Source: Tridacna crocea (taxonomy: Eukaryota; Mollusca; Bivalvia; Cardiida; Cardiidae). From it: DNA of 64,000 nt. The translations under genes and the position numbers were made by a program. Location: the NCBI GenBank assembly GCA_943736015.1, contig OX031069.1:22139235-22203234 (forward strand), given 5' to 3'. The notes under the pieces are model-generated. The model had not been told where the DNA came from. It searched no databases and worked only from the letters and a program-made list of their open reading frames with translations. The number at the start of each line of letters is the position of its first letter. Within the stretch, counting starts at the first letter, position 1. Below are positions 12,505 to 25,252 of the stretch, piece after piece.

Positions 12505-12691
12505 TCTTGAACCCTTTACAAGACAATCCCTTGTTTTTACAACCCTGAGATAGAAACCTTTTCTCTTTTTCCCACAATGTTTTCTACACTGCTTGAAAGA
12601 AATTTCAATTTTTTAGTCACGTTTATTTTGTCTTCTTCAAATGCTTTCAGTTTGGACAAGTCTAAAATTTTGTTTTTTGGTAAAGAGTTAA
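12505..12691 (+). mobile_element. MITE-1 copy lacking the left hairpin arm
   Basis: TTGAACCCTTTACAAGACAA at the left and TTTGGTAAAGAGTTAA at the right. Only the CTCTTTTTCCCACAATG arm is left, a deletion that removes the palindrome. Confidence 0.75.
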
Positions 12692-12754
12692 AACATTGAT
12701 TAAATTGAAAGATGAATGAATCTTGTTGCAATCACTGTCATCAAACTTTGCAGA

Positions 12755-12840
12755 AAAAAAAATTTGGCCAAGCTGAGGATTTGAACCAGAGACCTGCTGG
12801 TCTTATGTTGTGTGCACAACCAACTACAATGCAGGGGGCT
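12755..12840 (-). repeat. tRNA-derived SINE head (decayed)
   Basis: On the minus strand TGTAGTTGGTTGTGC resembles an A box and GGTTCAAATCC matches a Pol III B box about 35 bp later. No cloverleaf with a proper anticodon arm can be folded, so it is not called a tRNA gene. Confidence 0.4.
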
Positions 12841-12943
12841 AGGCTCGGCAAAGAAGTTATGAAATGCTGTTGGAGTTGGTGTAAAATTATATTTTTGTTC
12901 TCAATTATCAACTAAAACATATAGCTTGTAAATGCACCAAAGG

Positions 12944-13160
12944 TATTATCCTTTACCATACATCCCAACTTTTAACACCCGAAGAAAATAAGCTTTTAAA
13001 AAAATACTGGAAAAAAGAAAATGCTGGTGAAAACCAGCATTTTCTCCTTTTCCCTCAATATTTTTCTTCCCTTTTCAAAAGAATTGTCAACTTATGTGTC
13101 ACATTTATTTTATGGTCACATGCCTTCAGTTTTGACTTTTATTGAACTTAATTTTCTCTC
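12944..13160 (+). mobile_element. MITE-1 copy, diverged
   Basis: Starts TATCCTTTACCATACATCCC. Hairpin AAAATGCTGGTGAAAACCAG around 13020. The right end is degraded. Confidence 0.6.
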
Positions 13161-13432
13161 ACATGGTGGCTAATAGAAATTGTTACACAAGAAACTGTCG
13201 CTCAACCCCCAGCCCATTAAAACATAGGTTTTCCTGGTCTTTTATTATTTATACTTAAAGGTACACTGGCTTTGTAGAGGCACTGCTTAGACAGCATGAC
13301 AAACACTTTATACTAAGAGAAGTCTACAAGACGACACTGTATTTACATTGTAAGTTGAATACTTAACCTATTAGATTATAATATATATCAATTGTAGTAA
13401 CTTCACGAACACACAGGTCAAGCAAGTTCAGG

Positions 13433-13627
13433 ACTCGTATTCACCAACCATTCTTAAGAATGTTCCTTGTTTTATTCTCCAGAATTTTCTTTTTCTATAA
13501 GTAACACAATTTCTGATTGGCTAAACCAAATGGTTAAGCCAATCAGAAGTTGTGTTACATACAAATTCACAATAACTTGGAGAAAAAGACTAAGAATATT
13601 CTCAAAAATGGTTGGTGAATACGGGCC
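13433..13627. mobile_element. foldback MITE (GTATTCACCAACCATT type)
   Basis: The left arm starting TCGTATTCACCAACCATTCT is inverted at the right (AATGGTTGGTGAATACGGG). Arms of about 85-90 bp with small gaps meet at TTGGCTAAACCAAATGGTTA. A decayed relative lies near 15205-15325. Confidence 0.8.
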
Positions 13628-13654
13628 CAGACTGCACATAATATAACATCACAT

Positions 13655-13775
13655 AGTCCAGAGTTTTAATAATCCTGAGATGGATGTACTTAGAAAACAT
13701 TGTGAGAAAAGGAAAGAGTGCTGGTAACCATCATTTCCTACTTTCCCCACAATGTTTTCTACCCTAAGACAATGC
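13655..13775 (+). mobile_element. MITE-1 fragment
   Basis: GAAAACATTGTGAGAAAAGG hairpin with mismatches; no TTAA ends. Confidence 0.55.
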
Positions 13776-13792
13776 CATTGTATGAACTACGC

Positions 13793-14023
13793 TTAACCCA
13801 TTACCACACAATCCCTACTTTTGACGGCCCTGAGAAAGAAGCCTTTAGAAAACATTGTGGAAAAAAAAAAGAGAAAATGCTGGTACCAGTATTTTCTCCT
13901 TTTCCTGCAGTGTTTGTTACCTTTCACAAAATAAATTTCAATTTTTTAGTCACTTTCATTTTGTCATCTGCAAGTGCTTCAATTTGGACAAGCCTCAAAT
14001 ATTGTTGATTGGTAATGAGTCAA
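13793..14023 (+). mobile_element. MITE-1 copy
   Basis: TTAACCCATTACCACACAAT start. Right end TTGGTAATGAGTCAA (TTAA mutated to TCAA). Confidence 0.85.
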
Positions 14024-14281
14024 CCACTTGAAAATGTCATTTCTGTTTGTCTAGCAATCCTCTGAGTCAAAGCAAATGTGGAGGGAAAGGTTTTGAAAAT
14101 ACTGTAGTAAAATAGGGATTATTAAAATGAATTTAGATTGAATACACATGGAAACATAGTGACAGAAATTACTCATAAATAGTTACCCCATCTGCCACAG
14201 TATTTTCAGAACTACTGTACTGAAAAAAAGCTATCATCTATAGGTGATAGTGTTTTAGTTTTTCCCTCTTCAACAACTCCT

Positions 14282-14492
14282 TAACCCTTATTCTGCTAAA
14301 TAACTAAATTGAAATTTTCAGTTTGACAGTAAAAACCTCAAATATTGCTATTTCAAAGTTATGTTTTGGGTAATGACATCTCCTTATCAGACAGTGTAGA
14401 TCCAAGATCAGACTGCACATTCTGTGCAGTCTGATCTTGATCTACACTGTCTACAAAAGGTTCTTTAGTTGCGCTTAGCAGCCAAAGGGTTA
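14282..14492. mobile_element. MITE-2 copy (second TTAA palindromic family)
   Basis: Starts TTAACCCTTATTCTGCTAAA and ends CTTAGCAGCCAAAGGGTTAA, which are inverted termini. The centre is the palindrome GATCAGACTGCACA-TTC-TGTGCAGTCTGATC flanked by AGTGTAGATC/GATCTACACT. Confidence 0.8.
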
Positions 14493-14644
14493 ATTTTTTT
14501 TCAATTTTTCTTACAGACATGTATATCTGGATACTGCACAAAACCCGCTGTCCCTAGACAGGATCTAGCATGGAGGGAATTCTACATCTAGTCATCTAGG
14601 AATGCAGGACCCTGCAAACTTCACACATATTTTTGACATGTAGA

Positions 14645-14872
14645 TGCTTTACCAGACATCAAACTTTAACTCAGGTACAAACTTAAATCATTTTCAGATG
14701 ATAAACTAGTTTTAACTATTGTTCAAATAAAGCAACTTTTCTTTGAAAGGGAAGAAAACGTTAAAGGAAAAACAAAAATGTTGGTTACCAGCATTTTCTT
14801 ACAATTTTTTCAAAAGGCCTCCTGACTTCCTCAGGGTTGTCAAACCTCAGGATTATGTAGTAAAGAGCTAAA
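14645..14872 (-). mobile_element. MITE-1 copy, decayed
   Basis: GAAAACGTTAAAGGAAAAAC and AATGTTGGTTACCAGCATTT hairpin remains. The right end is AGTAAAGAGCTAA. Another hairpin-less relic follows to about 15010. Confidence 0.55.
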
Positions 14873-15874
14873 AGTGAATCAAATAATGAGTTTTTTCTCT
14901 GAAAGGGTGAAAAACTGTGAAAAAAAAATTGGAAAAAATGTTAGTAATCATTCATATCTCAAAGGGTTCTTTTTTCTAAGGTCATTAAAAGATAGATTGT
15001 ATGATATTGGACTAGGTGGTCCTAAGGAGGACTTGAACTGTGTTATCTACAGTTCCATAGATTCAGATCAGACTTCATAGGTCATAATTGGGGAAACAGT
15101 TGTTTATGACAAGCAATTATTCTTTTTGCACAATATCATTGGTCCTCAGAATCCTGGAGAGAACTTGAACTGCATTATCTGCAGAGTACCGTTATCCAAG
15201 ATCTGGATTTGTATTCCCGAACCATTCTTCAAAAGTAAATCAATCGGTTTAGCCAATCAGATATTGCATTACTTTCAAATTTAAGGTAAGACCTGTGTAA
15301 TGCACTTTCGGTGAACACGGGGCAAAAATTCTAATTAGTTGATAAATAAGGATGAATAAGGACTTATGCAGAAATAATATTTTTGCACATTTCTAACAGA
15401 TCAGAAATTGCGTTTATGTCTATCTTGGAATTATTTTTTGATACTTTTGTGAGTTTTCTGAGAAGGGAGGTAATTATTATCTCTGTTTGAGAATATAGTC
15501 GTTTTAGATTTATAATTGATAATTCAAAGAAGGAAAACATGAAAAGGTGAAAGTAGTTCAATGATACTCATCTTTAATTATTATAGCTAATTTTGCAGGA
15601 TGATATTTTAGTGGAAATAGCTGTTTTCCATTACACAGGTCTTACCTTAAATAATCTAGAGATTTAGGCTGAAAACAATCTTTGGAATGTTTGGTTAGCA
15701 CTGACCCAGGCCTTCATAGGACAATATGATGGAGGAAATAGTTGCTTGTAACAAGCAGGTGCTGCTTTCCCACTGTCACTCAAAACAGAGTGTAAAAAAA
15801 GGAAATATGGCAAAGAAATACTAGTTTGGTGAAGAAATACATGCATCATAAGGGATGTGTTTCAGTTTAGTATT

Positions 15875-16092
15875 TTAACCCTTTACTGCATGACAAAATA
15901 TTAGACCTGTCTGAATTGAAAGCATTTGCAGATGACAGTTTCAATGTGGCTCATATGGTATTGTTTTTCCCTGATAGAGTAGAAAACATTCTGGGAAAAG
16001 GAGAAAATGCTGGTAACCAGCATTTTCTCCTTTACCAACAATGTTTTCAAAAGCAGGATTGTTAAAAGTCACTCTTGTGCAGCAAAGGCATA
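15875..16092 (-). mobile_element. MITE-1 copy
   Basis: TTAACCCTTTACTGCATGAC start. Hairpin 15983-16047. The right end has decayed after AAGTCACTCTTGTGCAGC. Confidence 0.75.
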
Positions 16093-16094
16093 GA

Positions 16095-16354
16095 AATAGC
16101 CCATAATACCAGAGAACAAAATTTTAGAAAAGGAGAGGATACTTGTTACCAGCATTTACTCTTCTTACTTTAGTGTTCTCCAAAGCCGTTCTGTCAGCTT
16201 TTGATAAAAGCCTGGATTGTGTGGTGAAGATTGAGATAAGAAAATTTGAAAGCACTATAATTTGTCTGACAGGTAACTCGCATTATTTATTTTGTCTGCA
16301 AATGCTTTCAATTTTTACTAGTCAAAAATTTTGTTGTTTGGTAAAGAGTTAAGC
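16095..16354. mobile_element. composite of two MITE-1 fragments
   Basis: Left piece has a decayed hairpin (TACTTGTTACCAGCATTTAC). The right piece (TTTTGTCTGCAAATGCTTTC to TTTGGTAAAGAGTTAA) is the end of a plus-oriented copy. Confidence 0.5.
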
Positions 16355-16431
16355 CACCTTTTCCAGTGCATGATTCATACATACATGTATACTGCCACCA
16401 ATCTCTTGTTGGTATGCAAACCTCCATACCT

Positions 16432-16634
16432 TTAACCCTTTAAAATCCAGTCTTGAGTTTTAACGACCCTAAAGAAGAAAGCTTTTGAAAACCAGCATTT
16501 TCTTCTTTTCCCACAATGTTTTCTACTAAAATCAAAACAAGTTTAGATTCTTGAATCAATTTTGTCATCTGCAAATGCTTTCAAAACTGACTGGTCAAAC
16601 ATTTTGTCATTTGGTATATTTGGTAAAGAGTTAA
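16432..16634 (+). mobile_element. MITE-1 copy lacking the left hairpin arm
   Basis: TTAACCCTTTAAAATCCAGT start. Only the CCAGCATTTTCTTCTTTTCC arm is present. Ends TTTGGTAAAGAGTTAA. Confidence 0.7.
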
Positions 16635-16737
16635 ACTGTTTCCACCAAAAAAAAATGAGGGGTTTCATCTCAACATGATAACTTGTTCTTTTTACTCATA
16701 GGCAAAAAAATATCATACCTGTCAGTGCACTACAAAA

Positions 16738-16766
16738 TGCCATTCATTCATTCATTCATTCATTCA
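16738..16766. repeat. (CATT)n microsatellite
   Basis: Six CATT repeats in a row. Confidence 0.85.
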
Positions 16767-16782
16767 CAGTTTTTGCCTTTTA

Positions 16783-17090
16783 AATATGTTTCAGGAAAGG
16801 CATGTGCTCGCTTTAGGAAAATTCAGCTTGAAGATAGTTTGGGGGTAGGTCAAAGTTTTCAGTTTCTAGCTGTTTTCTTGATTAATTTGTTTTCTAAACT
16901 CATACTGCTTTGGCTCAATCGAAATTTTATTCATAGAGCTAAGTTGGGTTGTTGTGTATTTCTTTATTCATCATTTTAATGGATAGAATACCTGTTTGCA
17001 CTGCTCTTAATTTGGCTGTAATTGTTCAATAGTTGGAACAGTAAGTACAAGATATTCATTCTGGTCATGATTGTACAAAGCATAATAATG
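16783..17090 (+). repeat. duplicated segment, copy 1 (splice-acceptor-like start)
   Basis: From TGTTTCAGGAAAG onward this matches 25778-26070 with roughly 70-80% visual identity (CTGTTTTCT, AATTTGTTTTCTAAA, TTTGGCTCAAT, CATAGAGCTAAGTTGGGTTG). In the frame GAA AGG the product is ERHVLALGKFSLKIVWG-stop. Confidence 0.7.
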
Positions 17091-18400
17091 TTAAATGACA
17101 AAAAAAAAAAAAAAAACCAAGAGGACCCTTACAGCCCTGTATTGCTCAACTGGCAAAACAAAACTTTTTTACATTATAGATCTTTTTGTAAATCCCAAAC
17201 AGCAAAATTTGGAAATATTTTTTAAACAACCTGTACATTTTTTAAACAACCTGTACTATGATTTTTTTCAGTTCAAGTGATAACATTCAAAAAACATTCC
17301 ATTTAAGAGATCTGTGAGGTTCAGTAAATTGACAGTAGAAACTTCCATTATATTGAGCACAGCTGGTTTTTCGGTAACACCATTCAAGATTTTTAAAAAT
17401 GAAATTCTGATTTTGGTCTGGGTTTTAGTCTAAATGTGAATAGGGATGACTAAAAATTCATTGTATTCCAGTTAATCGAACAGCGTCACACATATCACAA
17501 TCTTTGGCACAAGTACCTGATTGATAAAAAATGACTATAATTATCTACCGATCGGATGATTACTTAAAAATCATTGTCAGTTTCATGAGTAAAGATTATC
17601 TAATTTCTTACTTACTTTTAGGTTATTAAGTGTCTATTTGTGTATAACCATACTCTATGATCTACACGAGTAAATGGTGATGTCATTAATCATACAATTC
17701 TTACATCATGCACAGGCTGTTTTTTTTTGCGGAAAGAGTCATATAATACATGTATAAATTTAATAAAGAAAAATGCATGCTTATCACTTTTGACAACGCT
17801 CAGAATTAGTTTCGGCAAAGCCAGAATTCAAACTCAAAAACCCTATGATTTCAAGATCTAGAATCTACCTCGTCATTCGAAATAATAGATATTTAGTCCA
17901 CAAATCATTCACGTCAGTCGTATTGAGGCTTTGCCTTTTTTATATTATTCTTGTACATTGTGGCCAGGGGTTATAAAGCACAAATGAAAGTTTCAACTAT
18001 CAGTTTGCTGGCAGAACTGCTCTCAGAAATAATTGTAAGCAGGTCAAATATAACAAATATCAAAATGAAATTTCTTGAATGTGTGAAACTTTGATGAAAT
18101 TCCTGGGAATACCAACATTATAGCTGCATGTATTCATGCATATGGACTGTTGGCTCAAATACATCATAGAATTATGACAAGTTTAGTCACCTTTCTAAAA
18201 TGACCTACATTAAATTCAGGATGGTGGCAAACTGATCAGTCAACGCATGAATTGACAATTCTCATAAACTTACATGTAATTACAAGGGGTTCAGGTTTCT
18301 TAAAAACCCATCTTTCACATAATTATATTATCCACAAGGTAAGATACAAGCCAAAGTATTAGGCTAAAAGTTTACTTAAAAGAAATCATACTGACATCAA
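17091..18400. other. no gene seen; ancestral half-unit of the 480-bp repeat near 17955
   Basis: A poly(A) run at 17099-17115 and a sequence at 17955-18060 (TGGCCAGGGG ... GAAAGTTTCAACTATCAG) that resembles half of the downstream tandem unit. No exon signals noted. Confidence 0.45.
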
Positions 18401-21400
18401 ATATTCCTATAGGTAGGCGAGGTTCAGTTGACTAAGAGTAGGAACTTCCATTTAATATACTGTGGCTTGGGACAGGGGTTACTTTTTTCACACTATTTAT
18501 GTTTTCAACTGTTTGTAAGCACTTGGGTCATTATTTATACTTAAGTTATGCATAATTTTACAGGCCTGGTCAACTTAAAAACTTACATCCAATGCATTTT
18601 TTTTTGTTTAGAAAACCAATCTTTCAAATATAAATAAGTTACCTGCTAGGTTAGATATGAATCAAAGGATCAGGTTATATGTTTACTAGTCAATTATCCT
18701 TCTAACATTATATTGCTATAGGCAGGTGAGGTTCAGTAGACTGATAGTAGGAACTGCCATTGTATACACATATATTGTGACCAGGGACAGGGGTTTTATA
18801 GTACAAATGGAAGTTTCAATTATCAGGTTGCTGGCAATGCCTATTTTTCAAATTTTTGTAAGCACTTGGGTCAAATGCAAATCAAAATTTCTCTTTGGTA
18901 AGACGAGGTTCAGTTAACTGAAAGTAGGAACTTCGGTTTTATATGGTGGCCTAGGACAGGGTTACTTTTTTCACACTATTTATATTTCAACTATTTGTAA
19001 GCATTTGGGTCATAATTTATACTTATGGTATCAAAGCGTAACTTTACAGGCCTGTTCAACTTAAAAACTTGCCTCCAATGCTTTCTTTTTTGTTTTAAAA
19101 ACCCATGTTTCAAATGTAAATAAGTTACCTGCTAGGTTAGATATGAATCAAACGATCAGGTTATATGTTTCCTAGTCAATTATCCTTCTAACATTATATT
19201 GCTATAGGCAGGTGAGGTTCAGTAGACTGATAGTATGAACTGCCATTGTATACACATATATTGTGACCAGGGACAGGGGTTTTATAGTACAAATGGAAGT
19301 TTCAATTATCAGGTTGCTGGCAATGCCTATTTTTCAAATTTTTGTAAGCACTTGGGTCAAATGCAAATCAAAATTTCTCTTTGGTAAGACGAGGTTCAGT
19401 TAACTGAAAGTAGGAACTTCGGTTTTATATGGTGGCCTAGGACAGGGTTACTTTTTTCACACTATTTATATTTCAACTATTTGTAAGCATTTGGGTCATA
19501 ATTTATACTTATGGTATCAAAGCGTAACTTTACAGGCCTGTTCAACTTAAAACTTGCCTCCAATGCTTTCTTTTTTGTTTTGAAAACCCATGTTTCCAAT
19601 ATAAATAAGTTACCTGCTAGGTTAGATATGAATCAAACGATCAGGTTATATGTTTCCTAGTCAATTATCCTTCTAACATTTTATTGCTATAGGCAGGTGA
19701 GGTTCAGTAGACTGATAGTAGGAACTGCCATTGTATATATTGTGGCCAGGGACAGGGGTTTTATAGTACAAATTGAAGTTTCAACTATCAGGTTGCTGGC
19801 AATGCCTATTTTTCAAATTTTTGTAAGCACTTGGGTCAAATGCAAATCAAAATTTCTCTTTGGTAAGACGAGGTTCAGTTAACTGAAAGTAGGAACTTCG
19901 GTTTTATATGGTGGCCTAGGACAGGGTTACTTTTTTCACACTATATTTCAACTTTGTAATTTGTTAGCATTTGGGTCATAATTTATACTTATGGTATCAA
20001 AGTGTAACTTTACAGGCGTGGTCAACTTAAAAACTTGCCTCGTATTTATTTGTTTTTGTTTTGAAAACCCATGTTTCAAATATAAATAAGTTACCTGCTA
20101 GGTTAGATATGAATAAAAAAGTTAGGTTATGTGTTTCCTAGTCAATTATCCTTCTAACATTATATTGCTATAGGCAGGTGAGGTTCAGTAGACTGATAGT
20201 ATGAACTGCCATTGTATACACATATATTGTGACCAGGGACAGGGGTTTTATAGTACAAATGGAAGTTTCAATTATCAGGTTGCTGGCAATGCCTATTTTT
20301 CAAATTTTTGTAAGCACTTGGGTCAAATGCAAATCAAAATTTCTCTTTGGTAAGACGAGGTTCAGTTAACTGAAAGTAGGAACTTCGGTTTTATATGGTG
20401 GCCTAGGACAGGGTTACTTTTTTCACACTATTTATATTTCAACTATTTGTAAGCATTTGGGTCATAATTTATACTTATGGTATCAAAGCGTAACTTTACA
20501 GGCCTGTTCAACTTAAAAACTTGCCTCCAATGCTTTCTTTTTTGTTTTGAAAACCCATGTTTCAAATGTAAATAAGTTACCTGCTAGGTTAGATATGAAT
20601 CAAACGATCAGGTTATATGTTTCCTAGTCAATTATCCTTCTAACATTATATTGCTATAGGCAGGTGAGGTTCAGTAGACTGATAGTAGGAACTGCCATTG
20701 TATACATTGTGGCCAGGGACAGGGGTTTTATAGTACAAATTGAAGTTTCAACTATCAGGTTGCTGGCAATGCCTATTTTTCAAATTTTTGTAAGCACTTG
20801 GGTCAAATGCAAATCAAAATTTCTCTTTGGTAAGATGAGGTTCAGTTAACTGAAAGTAGGAACTTCGGTTTTATATGGTGGCCTAGGACAGGGTTACTTT
20901 TTTTACACTATTTATATTTCAACTATTTGTAAGCATTTGGGTCATAATTTATACTTATGGTATCAAAGCGTAACTTTACAGGCCTGTTCAACTTAAAAAC
21001 TTGCGTCCAATGCATTCTCTTTTGTTTTGAAAACACATGTTTCAAATATAAATAAGTTACCTGCTAGGTTAGATATGAATCAAACAATCAGGTTACATGT
21101 TTACTAGTCAATTATCCTTCTAACATTATATTCCTATAGGCAGGTGAGGTTCAGTAGACTGATAGTAGGAACTGCCATTGTATACATTGTGACCAGGGAC
21201 AGGGGTTTTATAGTACAAATGGAAGTTTCAATTATCAGGTTGCTGGCAATGCCTATTTTTTAAGGTTTTGTAAGCACTTGGGTCAAATGCAAATCAAAAT
21301 TTCTCTTTGGTAAGACGAGGTTCAGTTAACTGAAAGTAGGAACTTCGGTTTTATATGGTGGCCTAGGACAGGGTTACTTTTTTCACACTATTTATATTTC

Positions 21401-22310
21401 AACTATTTGTAAGCATTTGGGTCATAATTTATACTTATGGTATCAAAGCGTAACTTTACAGGCCTGTTCAACTTAAAAACTTGCGTCCAATGCATTCTCT
21501 TTTGTTTTGAAAACACATGTTTCAAATATAAATAAGTTACCTGCTAGGTTAGATATGAATCAAACAATCAGGTTACATGTTTACTAGTCAATTATCCTTC
21601 TAACATTATATTCCTATAGGCAGGTGAGGTTCAGTAGACTGATAGTAGGAACTGCCATTGTATACATTGTGACCAGGGACAGGGGTTTTATAGTACAAAT
21701 GGAAGTTTCAATTATCAGGTTGCTGGCAATGCCTATTTTTTAAGGTTTTGTAAGCACTTGGGTCAAATGCAAATCAAAATTTCTCTTTGGTAAGACGAGG
21801 TTCAGTTAACTGAAAGTAGGAACTTCGGTTTTATATGGTGGCCTAGGACAGGGTTACTTTTTTCACACTATTTATATTTCAACTATTTGTAAGCATTTGG
21901 GTCATAATTTATACTTATGGTATCAAAGCGTAACTTTACAGGCCTGTTCAACTTAAAAACTTGCCTCCAATGCTTTCTTTTTTGTTTTGAAAACCCATGT
22001 TTCAAATGTAAATAAGTTACCTGCTAGGTTAGATATGAATCAAACGATCAGGTTATATGTTTCCTAGTCAATTATCCTTCTAACATTATATTGCTATAGG
22101 CAGGTGAGGTTCAGTAGACTGAGGTTCAGTAGACTGATAGTAGGAACTGCCATTGTATACACATATATTGTGACCAGGGACAGGGGTTTTATAGTACAAA
22201 TGGAAGTTTCAACTATCAGGTTGCTGGCAATGCCTATTTTTCAATTTTTTGTGAGCACTTGGGTCAAAATTTTTTAATGCAAATCAAAATTTAATTTAGG
22301 TAAGCTTATA
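18400..22310. repeat. 480-486-bp tandem array, about eight units
   Basis: Unit starts (GGCAGGTGAGGTTCAGTAGA) at 18721, 19207, 19692, 20173, 20659, 21139, 21619 and 22099. Each unit has two related halves, one with GGTTCAGTAGACTGATAGTA and one with GGTTCAGTTAACTGAAAGTA, so it is itself an old dimer. Sequence from about 20905 to 21484 is identical to the sequence 480 bp further on, showing very recent expansion. The first (18411) and last units are partial. Small open frames of 61-63 codons repeat with the unit and are not genes. Confidence 0.95.
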
Positions 22311-22830
22311 AAACTAATCCTCATTAAATTCAGAAGGACAGAAGTGTCATCTTTAAACCATAATTAGGTTTATGCTAGTTTCTGCATATAAACTGATAAA
22401 ACAAGCCACATTAAATCCAGGTCAAACTACTACCAGTACACCATTTCTGCATAAATTTCTTCAGGTCAACTTTTAAACAGTCTACATTAAATTCAGGTCT
22501 CAAGTGATACCATCTTCAAATCTCTGTTACGTAAGGTTCTTTAAGATAAAATTATAATACTAGCTTGCACTGAATTTAATTTCTAAGCAATACCGTCTTT
22601 TAAACTTGAAGTTATTTGTTACAAAAATTTCTTCATGTAAACTTTTAAAATAAACCTATGTTAACTCCAGGTATCAGCAAAACTCTTGTCAGGTAAATTT
22701 AGAAAACCAGCCAACATCATATTCAAGTCAAAAGCAATAGGTACATCTTTAAACTGCACATTACATAAATTTCTGCGGGTAAAATTCTAAGGCTAGCTTT
22801 CTTTAAATTTATGTCTCAAACAACACGGTC
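22311..22830. other. no gene seen; degenerate short-period repeat
   Basis: Words such as ACATTAAATTCAGGT and TTTCTTCAGGTMAACTTTTAA recur every 60-100 bp, suggesting an old tandem repeat. Confidence 0.4.
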
Positions 22831-23036
22831 TTAAATCCTTTTCTACGCAATCCAGAGTTTTCATGATCCCCAGGTAAAAGCCCTTTGAAAGCATTGTGGG
22901 TGAAAGAAAAAATGCATATCACCAGCTTTTTCCATACCTTCTGCCTTTCAAAACTAAATAATTTGAGCTGCACTTTATTTATCATCTGTAAGGTTTTCAT
23001 TTTGAACTAGTCTAGAATTTTTTACTGAGGTAACCC
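22831..23036 (+). mobile_element. MITE-1 copy, decayed
   Basis: TTAAATCCTTTTCTACGCAA start, GAAAGCATTGTGGGTGAAAG left arm, right arm mostly lost. Confidence 0.6.
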
Positions 23037-24984
23037 ACAAAATTGTTTGAAAAATCTTTGGCAGAAAAAAAAAAGATTCATATCAGGTAAAGATGTCTTT
23101 TCATGCTTCATTATGTCTGATTGGATGAAATAAGAAATATGTATACCCTCAAATCTTGGCATAAATTTTCAAAATTCAAAATTGATTTTGTTTCTTTGTG
23201 TATTTGTATGTTTTTGTTTGTTTCTGTGTGTTTTTGTTTGTTTGTTTTTTCATGTTTATTTCAAACTTTTGCAGAGGTTTTGTGTGCAGTGCTATCACCA
23301 CATTGATAACCTAGGTACCGGTCTGCAAAAATGTACCCGAAATGGCCAATGTGCAGAGAGGATATAGGGCCTTATGCCTTTTCTGATGCATGTATTTGCA
23401 GGTTAAGATAGTACTGTCTTGGAGTGTGTTTGCAACCCAGGTCCAGAGATCTTATATGGGTATAAGATCTCAGGGGCCCAGTCTGTTTCAAAACCTCACC
23501 CCCAACAAATTACACTTTCTTTATACAAAACAAAAAAATGCATCCCTGTCTTCTTGATCTACATAAGACTGTTAGGCCAAGGCATGTCAGAAAACATTGA
23601 AATTGTGACCCCAAAGTTACAGTTAGATGGCCATTTACATGCTGACACCCATATTGTATTGAGCAGGTAAGAAAATTGCCATGGGCATGCCTAAAGAAGC
23701 TGCTCCTATCTATATTGGCCACACCGTGCTAGGTGGACAGTCTTGTCTGATGTCTGGAGTGTGTATAAAATATATTAAATATTGTGTCAGCATTTTAATA
23801 CGGGTAATGAGCTCTACCTTCTACCGTACATTGCCATACCTGTATTGTGGTGAGTTGTAATAAAAAGAGTGTGTGGCCAGAGTATGTTTGAAAACATTAG
23901 ATCGTAATCTCAAAAAGACGGTGAAAATGGTCATTGCAAAGCTGACACCAAAATAAGCAATTCAAGAAAATGACCATTAATGTGTACAACATACTTTTCC
24001 TTAAATATTGGCCACACTAAGTGAGCAGTCTTGTCTGGGTCAGTGTTTGAATTTCTATGATGTAGAATACAATAGTGTGTCAGCCTTCAAAGAAAGCATT
24101 AGTGCGTGTAATCATACTGTTTTTCAAAATTTGCAATATTGTGAGAGCAATAAGCTGAATCGCATGATTTCTTTGGCCTACTTGGGGATGTGGTTGTGGT
24201 TCCTTACCCTTACTTTGTATTCTATTTTTAGGTACAGAGTAGTACTGGAGCCACATACAATATGGTAAAGCGGAAATGAACCATCTTATTGAGAGACAGA
24301 ACCTAGACTAGTGAATGTTGTGTATTGAACAAATGTAAACGGTGGTGGTCCACAAGTTATCATACATTCTTTAGATTGCTGAAACAATTTGGGAAAAGCA
24401 GTGTTTTTCACACTGCTGTGTAAGTGCTGACTTTATTTTTTGTGAGTCTAGCCAAACTGATCTTGATGTTACAGGAATGGCATTAGCAAATTCACCCTTA
24501 CCTGGTATTTTGTCCTAAATTATATTCTTTAGAACTGAGCTACATTTTGTCAATAGAATGCTACCTAAAGTAAAAGTTGCACCTAAAATTTAATTAGTGA
24601 CCCTTGAGTTGCGATGGGGAACATGTGCACAGCTCAAAGGTATGCTGATATTAGCCTGTTTGTATCTGATCTTAGCCTGTTTGGTTATGGGATAACCTCT
24701 TTTCTATAGATTGACAAATATGATAAAGTATGATAGAATGATGTGAATTAAAGCAGTGGATTGATTTCTTGCTCTTTTTTTTCTATCTTACAATGGTTAT
24801 TCTTGCCAAAGCGTTGACTTACTCTCTTGGCAAATTTGTAGCCTTCTTCATATTGAACGACTGGATTTCTCCATTTTCCTTAACCCAGGATATTTACAAC
24901 ACTTTCTTTCTTATGGGCTTCACTTTGTACCACACAAAAATTCTTTATATTTGTCAAAATTTAAAATCTAATTTCTAGTGAAGC
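23037..24984. other. no gene recognised; diverged ~300-bp duplication
   Basis: Segments 23566-23780 and 23868-24060 are related (GTTTGAAAACATT / GTCAGAAAACATT, TATTGGCCACAC, CAGTCTTGTCTG). Open frames at 23419-23670 and 24008-24268 have no known motif and start inside the duplicated units. Confidence 0.4.
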
Positions 24985-25149
24985 TAAAATTATGAATTCT
25001 CTGAAAAGGGTGGAAAAAAAAGAAAATGCTGATTATCAGCATTTTTTTTTCTTTTCACACAATGATTTCGAAATTCTTCCACCCCAAGTTTGTGCAATTT
25101 TGAATTGTTTGTTAACTTTTTAAAAAAACTTATTTGGTAAAGGATTAAA
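24985..25149 (+). mobile_element. MITE-1 copy, decayed
   Basis: Hairpin AAAATGCTGATTATCAGCAT; right end TTTGGTAAAGGATTAA. Confidence 0.45.
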
Positions 25150-25252
25150 ATATTTCTTTTGAGGTGAGACATGATTATTCAAATCTTTTTTGTCTGCTGT
25201 ATTGCCTAAATTTATCTGCCCCTTTGCTTAGATTTTTAAGTCTACCTGCCTG

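Noticed and set aside
12755-12840. Possible tRNA gene on the minus strand
   Set aside because: A B-box-like word is present, but no acceptor stem or proper anticodon arm folds; better explained as a SINE relic.
18726-20849. Three 61-63-codon frames of near-identical sequence (MRFSRLIVGTAIVY)
   Set aside because: They recur with the 480-bp tandem unit, and in the other units the frame is broken.
24008-24268. 86-codon frame with a hydrophobic stretch, candidate small membrane protein
   Set aside because: No homology recognised, it begins in a duplicated non-coding unit, and there are no supporting splice or start signals.
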